DNA from: Dromiciops gliroides
Lineage: Eukaryota > Chordata > Mammalia > Microbiotheria > Microbiotheriidae
Direction: 5' to 3'
Assembly (NCBI RefSeq): GCF_019393635.1
Contig: NC_057866.1
Coordinates: 1,313,001-1,377,000 of the forward strand
Length of the DNA: 64,000 bases
Shown: positions 35,401-48,784 of the stretch, piece by piece
How the letters are laid out: each line of letters opens with the position of its first letter
Position numbering within the stretch: position 1 is the stretch's first letter
Translations under genes and position numbers: made by a program
The notes under the pieces: model-generated
The model's input: the letters and a program-made list of their open reading frames with translations, nothing else
The model's database searches: none
Told to the model about the DNA's origin: nothing

Positions 35401-38400
35401 TAGGCCACCTTCTTTTGTATTTTTTTTTCATTTATTTCCATGATATCCTTGAGTTTTTTTTTTCTAGATGAATTTTGCTATTACTTTTTTCTAGATCTAT
35501 AAAATATTTTTGATAGTTTGGTATAGTACTAAGTAAATAAATTAACTTAGGTAGGGTTGTAATTTTTATTATATTGGTTCAGCCTACTCATGAGCAATTC
35601 ATATTTTTCAATTGTTTAGATATGACTTTGTGTGAAAAGTGTTTTGTAGTTCTGGTCATATAGTTCCTGGGTTTGTCTTATGCCCCTTACTTTGGCCTCA
35701 TCAGCAACACCCCACCTGGCTGAGCTGGCCATCTTGGGCCAGCCTGGAGTCTCAGAAGAGACATTGAATTCACAGGCCCCAACTTCTGCCTGAAGCTTGT
35801 GCCCCAGTTGTGGGAACCTATGCACCACGGCAGCTTCTTCTTTTGACAGTTCATTCCTGGCTCTTGTGCTTCCATGGTCAGCCTAGGGAGCCTGTCATAT
35901 AGGCACAGGCCCCAAAATGTGTCCACTGAGTTTCCCAAAATCATTAGTGCTTGTCTCTGTGCATTCCAGCCAAGACCTGCCCTGGTAACATGGTCTACCT
36001 GGAAAGTGGCTCACCCTGCATGGACACCTGCTCCCACTTGGAGGTCAGCAACCTCTGCGAGGAACACTACATGGATGGCTGCTTCTGCCCTGAAGGTAAG
36101 CAGCCCCAAGGGGGTGTGGCTCCTGGTACCCAGCCTCAACTCCTGGCTGTTCCTGCCTGGAGGAGGCTGCCACCGGAAGAGCTGTTTGCTAGGAGTGTCC
36201 CTTCCAGGACCATCCATACAGCTCCAGAGAGGCAGAGCCCAAATCCAGAGAACTGGTGGGAGGGACACTAAACATCTCCTTCCTCTATCCTTGTGTGCCC
36301 ACTTCCTATAAAGAGAGAAAACTGCCCAACCTGCAAACAGCAAGTACTTAGCCCCTTCCATCTTGGCACCTGACTTTCCCCATCATGGACAATCAGATAA
36401 AGGAGAGAGGTTCCTTTGGCCTTCCAGCCAGGAAGCATCAGCACCATTCCCTGAGTGGTTGGTGTGCATAAAGCCCTAGCCTGGGCACTAGGGATGATGG
36501 TGGAACAGTGTGGGACAAAGCTCTGTGATACTTGGCCCTCTCTCAGCAGCCCCCTGAGGCTCCCCTGAGCCCCCCAGGGCCAGGGCCCCCAGCAGAGGGA
36601 CCTCAGCTGCTTCATGCCTGCTGGAGGCCTCAGGCTCAGCTCAGTCTTCTTCTCTCCTGCCCAGGCACCGTGTATGATGACATCACCAGCAAAGGCTGTA
36701 TTCAGGTGAGCCAGTGCAGCTGTAAACTGCATGGACACCTCTATGCCCCTGGGAAGCAGATCACCGGTGACTGTGAGGAGTGGTGAGTACAATGTGGGGC
36801 TGCTCTTCTGAGGGCTTGCTCACTGGCCTCCAAGGGGAAGGTAGGGGAGCAGAGACAGAGGAGGCCCAAAGGGACAGGACCCATGGGCAGCTGACTCTCC
36901 CTTATGCTGTCTGTCTCCACAGTGTCTGCAATGCTGGCCGGTGGGTGTGCAAAGACCTGCCCTGTCCTGGCACATGTGCCTTGGAAGGTGGATCCCACAT
37001 AACCACTTTTGATGGGAAGAAATACACCTTTCATGGAGACTGCTACTATGTTCTGGCCAAGGTACTGAGGGAGCCTTATGGGCTTGGGATGGTCTTGTGA
37101 CAAGTGGTGGCTTAAAGGAGTACCCTCAGCACTGTGTTCTTGCTTGGGGGCTTTAGAAGTCCTTTAGCATATGGCTGCCCACTTCCCAGTCGAACAGACC
37201 CTTGGGTGCCCACTCTGGGAATACTGCAAACTCACAGCTCCAGGCCACCTCCTGGAGCCACGGGAGGGTCCAGGGAGGGGTCCTGAGACTTGGGGCTCTG
37301 GGGGCATAGCCACTGGCTTACTTCTTCAACTCCTATGGGTAGGAGTTTGGGCCACATTCATGCAGTCTAACAATGTGACCTGGGTCCATGCAAGCACTTT
37401 GCAAACCATACAGTGCTCTATAAGGGCTACCTGCCACTCTCATTTTTATCCTTTCATCCCTCCCTCCATCCCTCCATTTGTCCATCCCCCCATCCCTCCA
37501 TCCTTCCATCCCTTCATCCCTCCATCCTTCCATCCCTCCATCCCTCCATCCTTCCATCCTTCAATCCCTCCATCCCTTTACCCCTCCATCCTTCCACCTG
37601 TCTTTTGATCCATCTGTCCATGCATGCATCCAGTGAAATGTTGATGAAGGACCCACTGAGTCCAAAGCCCTATCGGGCATGGAAGCATTGCAGAATTTAG
37701 AGAAGCCTGCTGTGCTCACCTTGTAGGCTCTTCTGCTTAAACACAACAGGAGACAGTTAGAGGGTGCCACAGTGCACAGAGTGCTGGAGTCAGGAAGATC
37801 TGAGTTCAAATCCAGTCTCAGACACTTACTAGTTTTATGACCTTGGGCAAGTCACTTAGCTTCTGTCTGCCTCAGCTTCTTCAACTGCAAAATGAGGATA
37901 ATAATAGCATCAACCTCCCAGGGTTGTTGCAAGGATCCAATGAGATCCTATTTGTACCAAGTCCTTACACAGTGCTTGCTACATCGCAGGTGTGGTTTAC
38001 ATGCTTGTTACTTCTCCCCTTCTGTTGCCTACAAGAGAGCTGTTGGGAAGCAAGTGTGTCTTGGGCATAGGGTTTCCCTTCCCATCACCCCTCATCTCAC
38101 ATACCATGGACACATGGCCCATTTCAATACCCTCTGGCAACTCCTGTGTTGAGGGTCAAGGTGGCTTTGACTGACCCAGAAAGTTCTGGTGACCAAAAGT
38201 CTCAGAGAGAACAGCACTTCATTGACAGAACTATGACATTTTCCCTTTTGAGTCAGATGCCCCTTTGACTGGAAGGGCTTTTTAGAGGCCAGATGCCTTC
38301 ACTGGCTCCCAATTATTCTCGTTACTTTCTGAGATTTGTGCATCTCCTGCCCACCATGCCTGGCCCCAGACTTCTTTACAACACTCCCTTCCACATACAC

Positions 38401-41400
38401 TAGATTCCAGCTGAGCAGGAGGATAATTTGCCTCCCAAATATGCCTTGATTTGCCCCTCCTCTATACCTTTGCTCAAACCACTCCCCCTCCCTGTGATGT
38501 GCTCCTTCTCCCTTCTTTGCCTGGTGAATTCTTCCCCACCCTTTAAGGATTTTATCCTTGGCCCTGCACAGAGGATTGTGATCACTCCTCTTGGAGGCTC
38601 TGATCATGGGTCAGTGTGTTTGTGTCTTCTCCCTACATGACCAAGAGCTCCATTAGGGCAAGGACCGAGCCTTAGCCAACCTTTGGATCTCTAGGTGGGC
38701 CTGAAGGACTTCTTGGGGCAGCCATGGGGGTGCATTTGGGCCCATGCAGGGATTCTTGTGGGCCCAGCTTTAGACTCACCTCTACTCACCTCCACTGCAG
38801 AGTGAGAACAACAACTCCTATGCCCTCCTGGGAGAGCTAGCGCCTTGTGGTTCCACAGAGAAGCAGACCTGTTTGAAGACGGTTGTGTTGTTTACTGACA
38901 AGAAGAAGGATGTGAGTATCCCTCTGTGCCTGCAGGTGGCTCCATCCTGCCCACCTTCATGGCTTCTCCACAGTTAGCTCCCCGGGGCTGAGGTTCCCAA
39001 ACCTTGCCCAGCCATTCAGTGATGAGTACAGGAGCTTTGTGGGGCCACAGGATATAGAGGGCAGGTACCTCCTCAGACTTCTCTTATCAGAGGCTGTGTG
39101 GCCTAAAAAACCTCTGGAGGTGTTTAATTAGGGTGACACTCACCCTGGAGGAGATAGGACCATCCAGGTGGCTGTCTAATCTAACATATATTCCTCCATC
39201 CCTCCATCCCTCCATCCTTCCATCCCTCCATCCCAAGGGGCTCTGCTGGGCTGATGTGGCAGGCTTTCACATGGCCAGGATCTTGCCTGAACTCAGTATC
39301 TAGGATCCCCATGTGCCAGACTGCCCGGGGCACTGCCTGGTGGTGAACTATGTCTACTCGGCGCTCTGAATGCCTTAGAACCAGAGGACTCAACTCAGTG
39401 GAGTTTCCCCAATGCAAGGCTGTCCTCTTTCCACCAATCACCTCCTCATATCCCTTTCCTCCTCCAAAGCAGATGGACCTGAAGCAGGCCTGAGACTGGC
39501 TACCTCTCCCACATTTCCCTGGGGCTGCCTATGACAATGGCACAGGGGGCAGGGTCCCAGGAACCTTAGGACTTTCTTGCCTTCTCTGTTCTTCCTGCAG
39601 ATTGTGGCATTCAAGTCTGACGGCAGTGTGCTCTTGAACGAGTTGGAAGTCCACCTACCCCACGTCACTGGTGAGCTTGGCTACTGAAGGCAGGGGGAGA
39701 GTCTATGTTCCCCCTGCCAAGCAGAGCCCAGCAGCAGGGCAGGCAGGCAGGCAGGGCAGGGCAGGGGAGCCCCACATCGGGGAGGGAGGGAAGGACTTGT
39801 GGGACTCCCTGAGGACACGTCTCTGACATCCCAGCTTTAGTCTGGAGCTGTCCACCAGGCTGCTCCTGAAGCAGGTGTTCCCAGCTGCTGCTTGGGGGAG
39901 GGAGGAGCAACAGCAATTGTTGGGCTGGGTGAGGGAGGGTGAATTAGCCCCACTTTGCAGGCGGAGAAGCTGAGGCCAGGGGAGAGGGCGCAGCTTGCCC
40001 AAGGTCCCAGAGTCAGGACTCGGTTCGAGCTCCCACTCCGAGGTCGCTGCCTTCTTCTCTCCCCTGGTTCATGGCCTCTCAGAGAGTGACTCCTCTCTCC
40101 CTCTGTTGCTTTGACTTGCAGCGAGCTTCTCCATCTTCCAACCTTCCTCCTACCACCTGATCGTGCACACAGCCTATGGCCTCAAGCTGCAGATCCAGCT
40201 GGTTCCAGTCATGCAGCTGTTTATGACCATGGACCAGACTGTCCAGGGCAAAGTTCAAGGTGGGGGCTCACAGTGCACTCTCTGTAGTCTGCCCCAGACC
40301 TGGGCCTGGGGTCTTCCCTCCAGGATTGCCTGCTTCCCATTGGCTTCCTTTCCCTTCTGCTCCAGGTCTTTGTGGGAATTTCAATGGTATGGAAAGTGAT
40401 GACTTCAAGACGGCAGGAGGCCTCATAGAGGCCACTGGCTCAGGCTTTGCTAACACGTGGAAGGCCCAATCCAGCTGCCATGACAAACTGGACTGGCTGG
40501 ATGACCCTTGCTCTCTCAGCATTGAAAACGGTAAGTTCGGCTCCACCTTCTCAGCCCCATCTTCCCCTCTTCACATCCGGGGCCTTTCTCTCCAGCCAGC
40601 TGCCAGGCACATGGATGCCCACGTGGGTCAGCAGGCGATGGACACCAGGGGACTTTATCCAGGAGAGGCGGGTGGTGGCCTGCATGTGCATCCTGTCCAA
40701 CGGCCTCCTTCGCACACAAGCTGAGAGGATGCTCTGCCAAGGGACAGCAGCTGGGTGGCTAGGACCCAGGCCAATCACAGCCCAGCATGCCTCCCTGGCT
40801 GCAGATACAGTGTGAACAGAAGAGCAGGATGGTCCCAGGTCCTCCTCCTTCTCTTGCAGTAGAGCGGACTGAAACAGTCTCTCCCCTGCTTTCTGCCCTT
40901 CCCCCATACACATGTACTCTCACCCACTCATACATGCTTTCATACTTACTTTCACATGTGCTTTCTGCCTCCCTCCCCCTTCCCTTTGTCTCTTCCCCCT
41001 CTCCCCGCTTCCTCCCTCTTTCTCTCTTTCTCCCTCCCCCATCTTGGAAGATGAGTGCGTAGTGACAGCAGGATGGGATTCCTTGAATTAAGCTGTCAGG
41101 GCTCTCCGAGGCCAGTTGGGAATGGAGATCCAGGGTGGGTTGGTCTCTCCACTTGCTATGTTCTAGTTTTTGTACTATCCTTGTGGCGTCAGTGTCTGAG
41201 CAGCCATGCTGGCCTGGCCACAGTACTCCTGGGCCGTCAGGGAAGGAGAGATGTCTCTCTGTGGTACTGAGGAACTGAACCACCCTTTCCCTCTACTCCT
41301 CTCTCTCCTCAGCCAATTATGCGGAGCACTGGTGCTCTCTGCTCAAGAAGACAGAGACTCCCTTTGCCAAGTGTCACTCAGTTGTGGATCCTGTGGAATA

Positions 41401-44400
41401 TTACAAGGTGAGAGATTTGGGACTCAGTTCATGTCATTTCACTTCAGGCTGGGCCAGGCTAGTCTGACCCAATCTAGTACCAAACACATTTATTGATACT
41501 TATTATATGGAAGGCAGGCCTCACAGAGTGGGGCTGCAGTCAGGAGTGGGGAAGGACCATCCTGAAAAGTGGGAACAAACGTGGTCCTGGGCCCCATCAC
41601 ATCTCCATCCTTCAGAGTTTCACTAGTCCAAGGTGCCTGGCATAAGGGGATCATAGGTTACAGGAGCTGGAAGTGATGAGAGAACAATCCTTTATTAAGC
41701 AGGCTCTGTGCTGAGTGGTACCAAGTGTTATCTGGTTTGATTTTTTACCACTACCCTGGGAGGTAGGTGCTATTATAACCCCCATTTTATAGTTGAGGAA
41801 ACTGAGGTAGACAGAAGTGAAGTGACTTGCCCAGGATCATATAGATAGTAAATATCTGAGGTCAGATTTGAACTCAGATCTCCCTGACTTCAGGTCTGGT
41901 CCTCTATCAACTACATCACTCAAGAAGCCACAGGTGTTAGTCATTTTCAAAGTAAATTTGAATTTTATTATATAGATGCCAAGTATTTTTCTTTCTTTTT
42001 ACATATTATCAGAATAAATTTATAGCAATTAAATCACCCAGGGGAAAAATCAATGTTAAAAATTGTTTTTACATGTAATTGGGGAAAAAAACAAAATGTT
42101 ATTTAAAAAAAAGAAACCAAGAAGCCACAGGTGCAGAAACAGGCTGAGAAGGGTTAAATGGTTCCGGGGCTCAGCGGAGGAGTGATCACGGAAGATGGAA
42201 TCTGGGAAGCTTCATGGAAGAAGTGGCGTTTGAGATGGGTCATGAGAGAAGGGGCAGAGAAATGGGCGTGGCACAAAGGGAAGAGGGAGAGACATTTCAG
42301 ACTGTGCAAAGACTATGGACAAAAGCTCCGCCCACAAGGGGCACTTACAGCCTCCTGAGGAGCCGAGCATCGTGCGAGGTGTCAGCATCACCCTCTGTTC
42401 AAGGAGGGGATCAGAAGTGTTGCTCTTGGGAGCTCCCTGGGGATTGCCTCTCTGTGGAGGAAGGCCAAGGCTGATGCTTGAGCTGACATTCGTGCTCTGT
42501 CCAAGGTGCTGGCCGGGGCAGGCAGTCTCAGAGAGGCGGGCCTGTTTCCCCCCCTCCCTTTCCCCCCCCCCCCCCAGCAGGGAAGACAACCTGCTTGTGT
42601 CTTGGTCTGCTCATTCTCTCCAGGGGGATCAGTAGCCTCAGGAAAACCGAGCCCAGCAGGGAGGGAAAAGGGGAGAAAGACTCTTGGGGGTCATCACAAT
42701 TCTTCCCAGCCCAGGGCTCTTCTACCCTTCGTCTCCCAGGGAGTCCTTAACCCTTGCTTTTCTTGGGTTGTGATCCTAGAGGTGCAAATATGACACCTGC
42801 AACTGTCAGAACAACGAGGACTGCATGTGTGCTGCTCTTTCTTCCTACGTCAGAGCCTGCTCTGTCAAAGGGGTCATGCTGTGGGGCTGGCGGGAGCAAG
42901 TCTGCAGTAAGTGCTGAGCACCATCCACCATTGGCCAGACTGCTGGGGGAGGGGAGAGGACTCCTCAGGAATCCAGGCTCCTTCATGGCCACTGCCACTA
43001 GCCTGAGGCCCTGAGGACCGGGTGGAGGAGGGGAATGATCCACCGGAAAGCTCCGCAGGAAGCCCAATGCTGTTTGCTTATGTGCAGACCTTCACGGAGC
43101 CTTCGGGGATTTCTAAAGATGCCAGTGGGCTCAAGTGGGGTTAAGGCAGCTTTGCAGATATGATGTCTAAAGTAGCAGCCAACAGGCTGTTTCAGCACTG
43201 CTCTGGGGAAAGCGGTGAGGCAGCCAAGCGGAGGTACTTGTAGTGTGGACAGAAAGATGCCAATGAGGGTTAAGCTTCTGTCCTCAATCTGGGACCTGAG
43301 TGTTGGCTCGAGGCCCCCCAGCATGATGCTCTGACCATGAGGCTTGTGGAGAAGGGAGACAGAGCAGGCGGCCCCCGGAACAAGCAGGGAAGGGATAAGA
43401 CTCTGCTCTCTGATTCTTGCCCCCTGTGGGGACGAGATGCAGAAAAGTCTGCAGGTCCCCTAACCAGGCCTCTTCCTGTGGCTCTGCCAGATTCAGAGAT
43501 CAGAGCAATGTAGGCTACTGGCTGCTTGGCTCGGCTCAGTCTGGATTCCTCACTGTTTTTCAAATTTCCTCACCCAGACAAGGATGTTGAATCTTGTCCG
43601 AACTCCCAAATTTTCCTGTACAACCTGACCACATGCCAGCAGACCTGCCGCTCACTCTCAGAGGCTGACAAGCATTGTCTCCGGGGCTTTGCCCCTGTGG
43701 ATGGCTGCGGCTGTCCTGACCACACCTACATGGATGAGAAAGGGCGCTGTGTGCCCCTCTCGAAATGTTCCTGCTACCACCGAGGCTTGTACCTGGAAGC
43801 CGGGGAAGTGGTCCTGAAGCAGGACGAGCGCTGGTGGGTGCCCTGCTGGGCTTGGCTCCGTCACCATGCACCGGGGTGGGAGGGGCTCTATGTGGAGGGA
43901 AGGCAAAGGAGGAGGGAGAAGGGCTCCCTCTTGGCTGCCATTTGGACAGAGGTTTGGCTGTTTGGGGGGAGGGGGAAGGGAGGAGCCCCTTATCTTTGCC
44001 CTAACATGTCTTGGTTCAGAGCTGGGAGGTGATGGGAGCAGGCAGAGGACGGGAACTCAAGCGGGGCCGGCCGGCTTCTTTCTGCCATTGCCTCTGGGGG
44101 CGGGGGTGGGCCTGAGTGGCCGTGCTGGGGACACTGGCCCCACTGGGGGAATGGCTGAAACAGCCACTGTCTCCTCCTCTCTGCCACTGGGTGGGGAGTG
44201 CGGAACGAGAGGCTGCTCCTCCTCTGGTCCACTCATGGCCCCCTTTTCTTCCCAGTGTCTGTCGGAATGGAAGGCTGCACTGCATCCAAGTGAAGCTGAT
44301 TGGTCAGAGTATGTAGGCCCCTCAACTTAGGGAAGCGATTGATTGGCTTCCTCTGGCTTCTCATGCCCCTCATGCCCACATGCCCACATCCCCTCTTCTC

Positions 44401-47400
44401 TGGCTCTCCCTCTGCTCCTCTCTGGGACCCTGGGAGGTGGCCCTTCTCATGCCCACATGCCCACATCCCCTCTTCTCTGGCTCTCCCTCTGCTCCTCTCT
44501 GGGACCCTGGGAGGTGGCCCTTCTCATGCCCACATGCCCACATCCCCTCTTCTCTGGCTCTCCCTCTGCTCCTCTCTGGGACCCTGGGAGGTGGCCCTTC
44601 TCATGCCCACATGCCCACATCCCCTCTTCTCTGGCTCTCCCTCTGCTCCTCTCTGGGACCCTGGGAGGTGGCCCTTCTCATGCCCTCATGCCCACATGCC
44701 CACATCCCCTCTTCTCTGGCTCTCCCTCTGCTCCTCTCTGGGACCCTGGGAGGTGGCCCTTCTCATGCCCCTCATGCCCACATGCCCACATTCCCTCTTC
44801 TCTGGCTCTCCCTCTGCTCCTCTCTGGGACCCTGGGGGGGTGGTCCTTCTCATGCCCTCATGCCCACATGCCCACATCCCCTCTTCTCTGGCTCTCCCTC
44901 TGCTCCTCTCTGGGACCCTGGGAGGTGGCCCTTCTCATGCCCACATGCCCACATGCCCACATTCCCTCTTCTCTGGCTCTCCCTCTGCTCCTCTCTGGGA
45001 CCCTGGGAGGTGGCCCTTCTCATGCCCACATGCCCACATCCCCTCTTCTCTGGCTCTCCCTCTGCTCCTCTCTGGGACCCTGGGGGGGGTCCTTCTCATG
45101 CCCACATGCCCACATTCCCTCTTCTCTGGCTCTCCCTCTGCTCCTCTCTGGGACCCTGGGAGGTGGCCCTTCTCATGTGTACATCCCCCACTTCCCTGTG
45201 TCCTCTGGCTCCCAAGGCCTAACCTGAAGGCCTGGCTCCATCTGATGAGTGTTCTCCCATGACAGGTTGTGTTGCCCCCAAGATCCATGTGGATTGTGAC
45301 AATGTCACAGCCTTGGCCATCCAGAGGCCCCACCCCATCAGTTGCCAGAGCCTGGGGAGTGGCTACGTGAGTTGGGAGAGAACCCTCTGCTTGGCCCCCT
45401 GAACAGGCCAGGCCTGGGCTCCTCAGGGAGCCAGGCCTTCTCCTACTTGGCCCTCCTTGGGCCCAGTTCTTGTGTGTTCTTGCTGGTCTTGGTGGAGGCT
45501 CAAGATCCAGACCAGGGTGGAGGGAGGGAGCAACTTTTGTCAGTCTTGGACTCCCACTAGTCTCAGTTGGTTTTGGGAGGGGCAAGGCAATGAGGGTTAA
45601 GTGACTTGCCCAGGGTTACACAGCTAGTGAGTATCAGGTGTCTGAGACCAGATTTGAACTCAGGTCCTCCTGAATCCAGGGCCAGTGCTTTATCCACTGC
45701 ATCCCCAGCTTCCCCTTTGTTGTTTTTTAAAAAACACATTTTTGTTTAAAGTTTTGAGCTCCAAATTCTATCCCTTTCTCCCTCCCTCCCCTCCCCCTCC
45801 CTGAACTAGCCTCAGTTTTGACATCTGGAACGTGGGGCTGATGGGGGTTACACGGGGTGTCCCACATGCCTCCTAACCCCATGGTCAAGTGCTCCTTAGT
45901 CTAGTCCATTTAGCTTCCTGCAGAGCCAGCTCTGATTGGCTAGTCCTCCTGAGAGGCCCCTCAGGCCACCTGCAGGCCTGAGGGCAGAGGGAGCTTAGTC
46001 CAGGAAAGGACCAGATGTGTGGTGATGCTCGTTAGGCCCAAAGCCTCTGCCTAGAAGCTGGTTGTTCTGTGGGGGTGCCCCTGTGGGAGTTGCCCTCTCC
46101 CGGTGACATGGTGGCCCCCCAAAGGGGGCTGTAACTCAGACCCCCTTTGCTTATCCCCTAGTATCAAACTGAATGTGTCGGTGGCTGCATGTGCCCCTCT
46201 GGGCTGATCGACGATGGCCAGGGTGGCTGTGTTGTGGAGGAAGAGTGCCCTTGTGTCCACAACAAGGAGCTCTATTCACCAGGACAGGAGATAACTGTGG
46301 ACTGCAATACTTGGTGAGAAAGCTGGGTGATGCCCCCAGATCTCCCTGCCCTGACTGTGAGTCCCTGTGCAGGAGCACGTCTGAGCCAGGTCCCTCCCAT
46401 CGGGAGGAGAGAGCAGCTCCCTGGCTGCTGTTTTCTGCTCTTTCGGCCTCTCCTGCCTCCCCTCCTCCCAGGCCAGGATCTAGCCTCATCTCCGCTGCCT
46501 TTCTCCAGGGAGCTCAGTGGACTGGTGGACAAGGCAGGGTCCCAGAAGTGGCTGTCCTGGCCAGGCACTTCTGGGCCAGGGTGTAAGGGCCTTTGCCCTC
46601 CTGGCTTCTGGTAGAGTGAGCCTGGCAAGCAGCCTGTGAGATGAGGGATGCTTCCATGCCTTGCTGTCCATGGGAAGGTCTCGGGAGCTGCCTACAGGCT
46701 TCCTGCAGAGGCCACAGAGCACAGGGTTTGAATCCTAGCTCGGTCAGTTGCCGACTGTGTGACTTTGGACGAGTCCTCAGTTTCCCCCTGCCTAAGACAG
46801 TCCTGACCTCAGAGGGCTGTTGTATCCATCTTGGTGCACCCTTGAAATGGGGGCCCTCGGGGCTGAAGCCAAAGGCTGCACTTCTCTCCAACTGGGAAGA
46901 GCCGGCGCCTCCCTCCGAGCCGACCCCTAAAGCCTTCTTCTCCCTTCTCAGCACGTGCCAGGGAGGAAGTTGGGTGTGCACCAAATCTGTGTGCCACGGC
47001 ACGTGTGCTATCTACGGGAGTGGTCATTATATCACCTTCGATGGGAAGTACTATGACTTCGATGGACATTGCTCCTATGTGGCAGCCCAGGTGAGGCCAG
47101 CAGGCAGGACGAGTCCAAGCCAGGCCAACAAGTATCTCTTAAGGCCCATTCTGTGGTGGTGAAATACACGAGAGCTTGTCCCTTGCCCCCAAAGAGTACG
47201 GCCTTCTTCAGGCGTGCTGAGAGCCACAGAGCCTGGCAGTGCCCACGTCCCTCTGTCCAGCTGTGTCCCCCTCCTTGCCCTCCAGCACGTCCCAACTTCC
47301 TTCCTCTCCAGGACTACTGCGGCCAGGAAAACTCCCAGGGCTCTTTCAGCATCATTACAGAAAATGTACCCTGTGGAACTACGGGTGTGACCTGCTCCAA

Positions 47401-48735
47401 AGCCATTAAGATCTTCCTGGGAGTGAGTACTGCAGCGCCGTGGTTCAGACATGGGTGGCCACAGCAAAGGATGAAGACACGGGTCTTTGGGTTCAGTCCA
47501 CTAGGGAGCGCGAGAGGGAAGGGGGAGCCTGCTGAGAGTCACTAATGAAGCCGTTCTCCTTTCGGCTCCGCCCACCAGAGGGCGCGCGAGGGAAGGGGGC
47601 GGGGCAGGCCTGCTGAGAGCCTCTAATGAAGCCGGTCCCTTTTGTGCGCTGCAGAGAACGGAGCTGAAGCTGGAGGAGAAGCACAGCTGGGTGATTCACC
47701 GGGACGTCGGGGAGCACGTGTCTTACACCACCCGGGAGGTGGGCCAGTACTTGGTTATTGAGGCCAGCAATGGCATCATCGTCATCTGGGACAAGAGGAC
47801 CACCATCTTCATCAAGCTCGCCCCGACCTTCAAGGTGAGGGTCTCAGCGGAGCCTCCTTTGCGGCTGAGCCTCCCCGAGGGGGAGAGGCCCCCAGGCCCG
47901 GCCACAGAGTCCGACCTCCTCAGCTTATAGGTCCCAAGAGCCAGTTCAGAGGCAGAATTGGCACCCAGGTCTTTCTGCCTTCAAGTTCAGTGACCCGTCC
48001 ATCCCGCGGTGCTTCTTTGGGAATTTAACTTTATCCTCTGTCACTGCTCGTTCTGGTCTTGCCTCGGGATTTAGAGCTGGAGGGACCTCTGCCCCCACTG
48101 GGTCCCCCCCCCCCCATTTACAGAGGAGAACACCAAGACCTGAAGAAGGAGGTGACTTGGCCAAGGTCACATAGGAAGTGAGCAGCCAGGCGCTCTGACT
48201 CCAAATGCAAGCACTCCTTTAACTTTGGCATGTCCTGGCAGAGGACTAACTCCGGAGACATGACCCACCTCATGGTGTGCGGTCAGGGGAGCCTTGCTGC
48301 TTGCACTACCAAGATGAAGGGAGAGTGCAGTGTTCTAGCAGGCAGTGGGGGGGGGCAGGGGTTGGGGAAGAAAGGGTCTGCCCCCTGAGAAGCAGCCTGA
48401 TCCGTGTCTACAGCAGCCCCAGTTTGGGGCATTGGGCACTTTTTGTGACCCTGTCCTCTCTGCCATCATGGACTGAGCCTACCATCCAGCTTTCTTGATC
48501 CGGCTTGAAACATGTTGCAGGAGACCACGTTGGGCCCTTGGGAGGGAGGGGCCTGGAGGAGGAAAACCTACTAGAAGAGCAAGAGGCAATGGACGGCTGG
48601 GGTCTGGTCACATGACTGTCCAGACAATGAGATGGCTGAGCTGTGCAGGGTAGAGGCTGAATCTGTGAGAAGGGACAGAACTCGTCCCCTGCCCCCCCTC
48701 CACTTCCCTCCTAGCTTCTGATGCATGAGCACACA

Positions 48736-48784
<49 letters not shown>

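Noticed and set aside
44366..45177. Possible CRISPR-like array of regular direct repeats
   Set aside because: Units are contiguous with no unique spacers, and the host is a mammal. It is a minisatellite.
44300..45262. Open frames of 280-320 codons in all three plus frames
   Set aside because: They run through the intron 17 minisatellite, between exons 17 and 18 whose phases and homology fit exactly. The repeat simply lacks stop codons.
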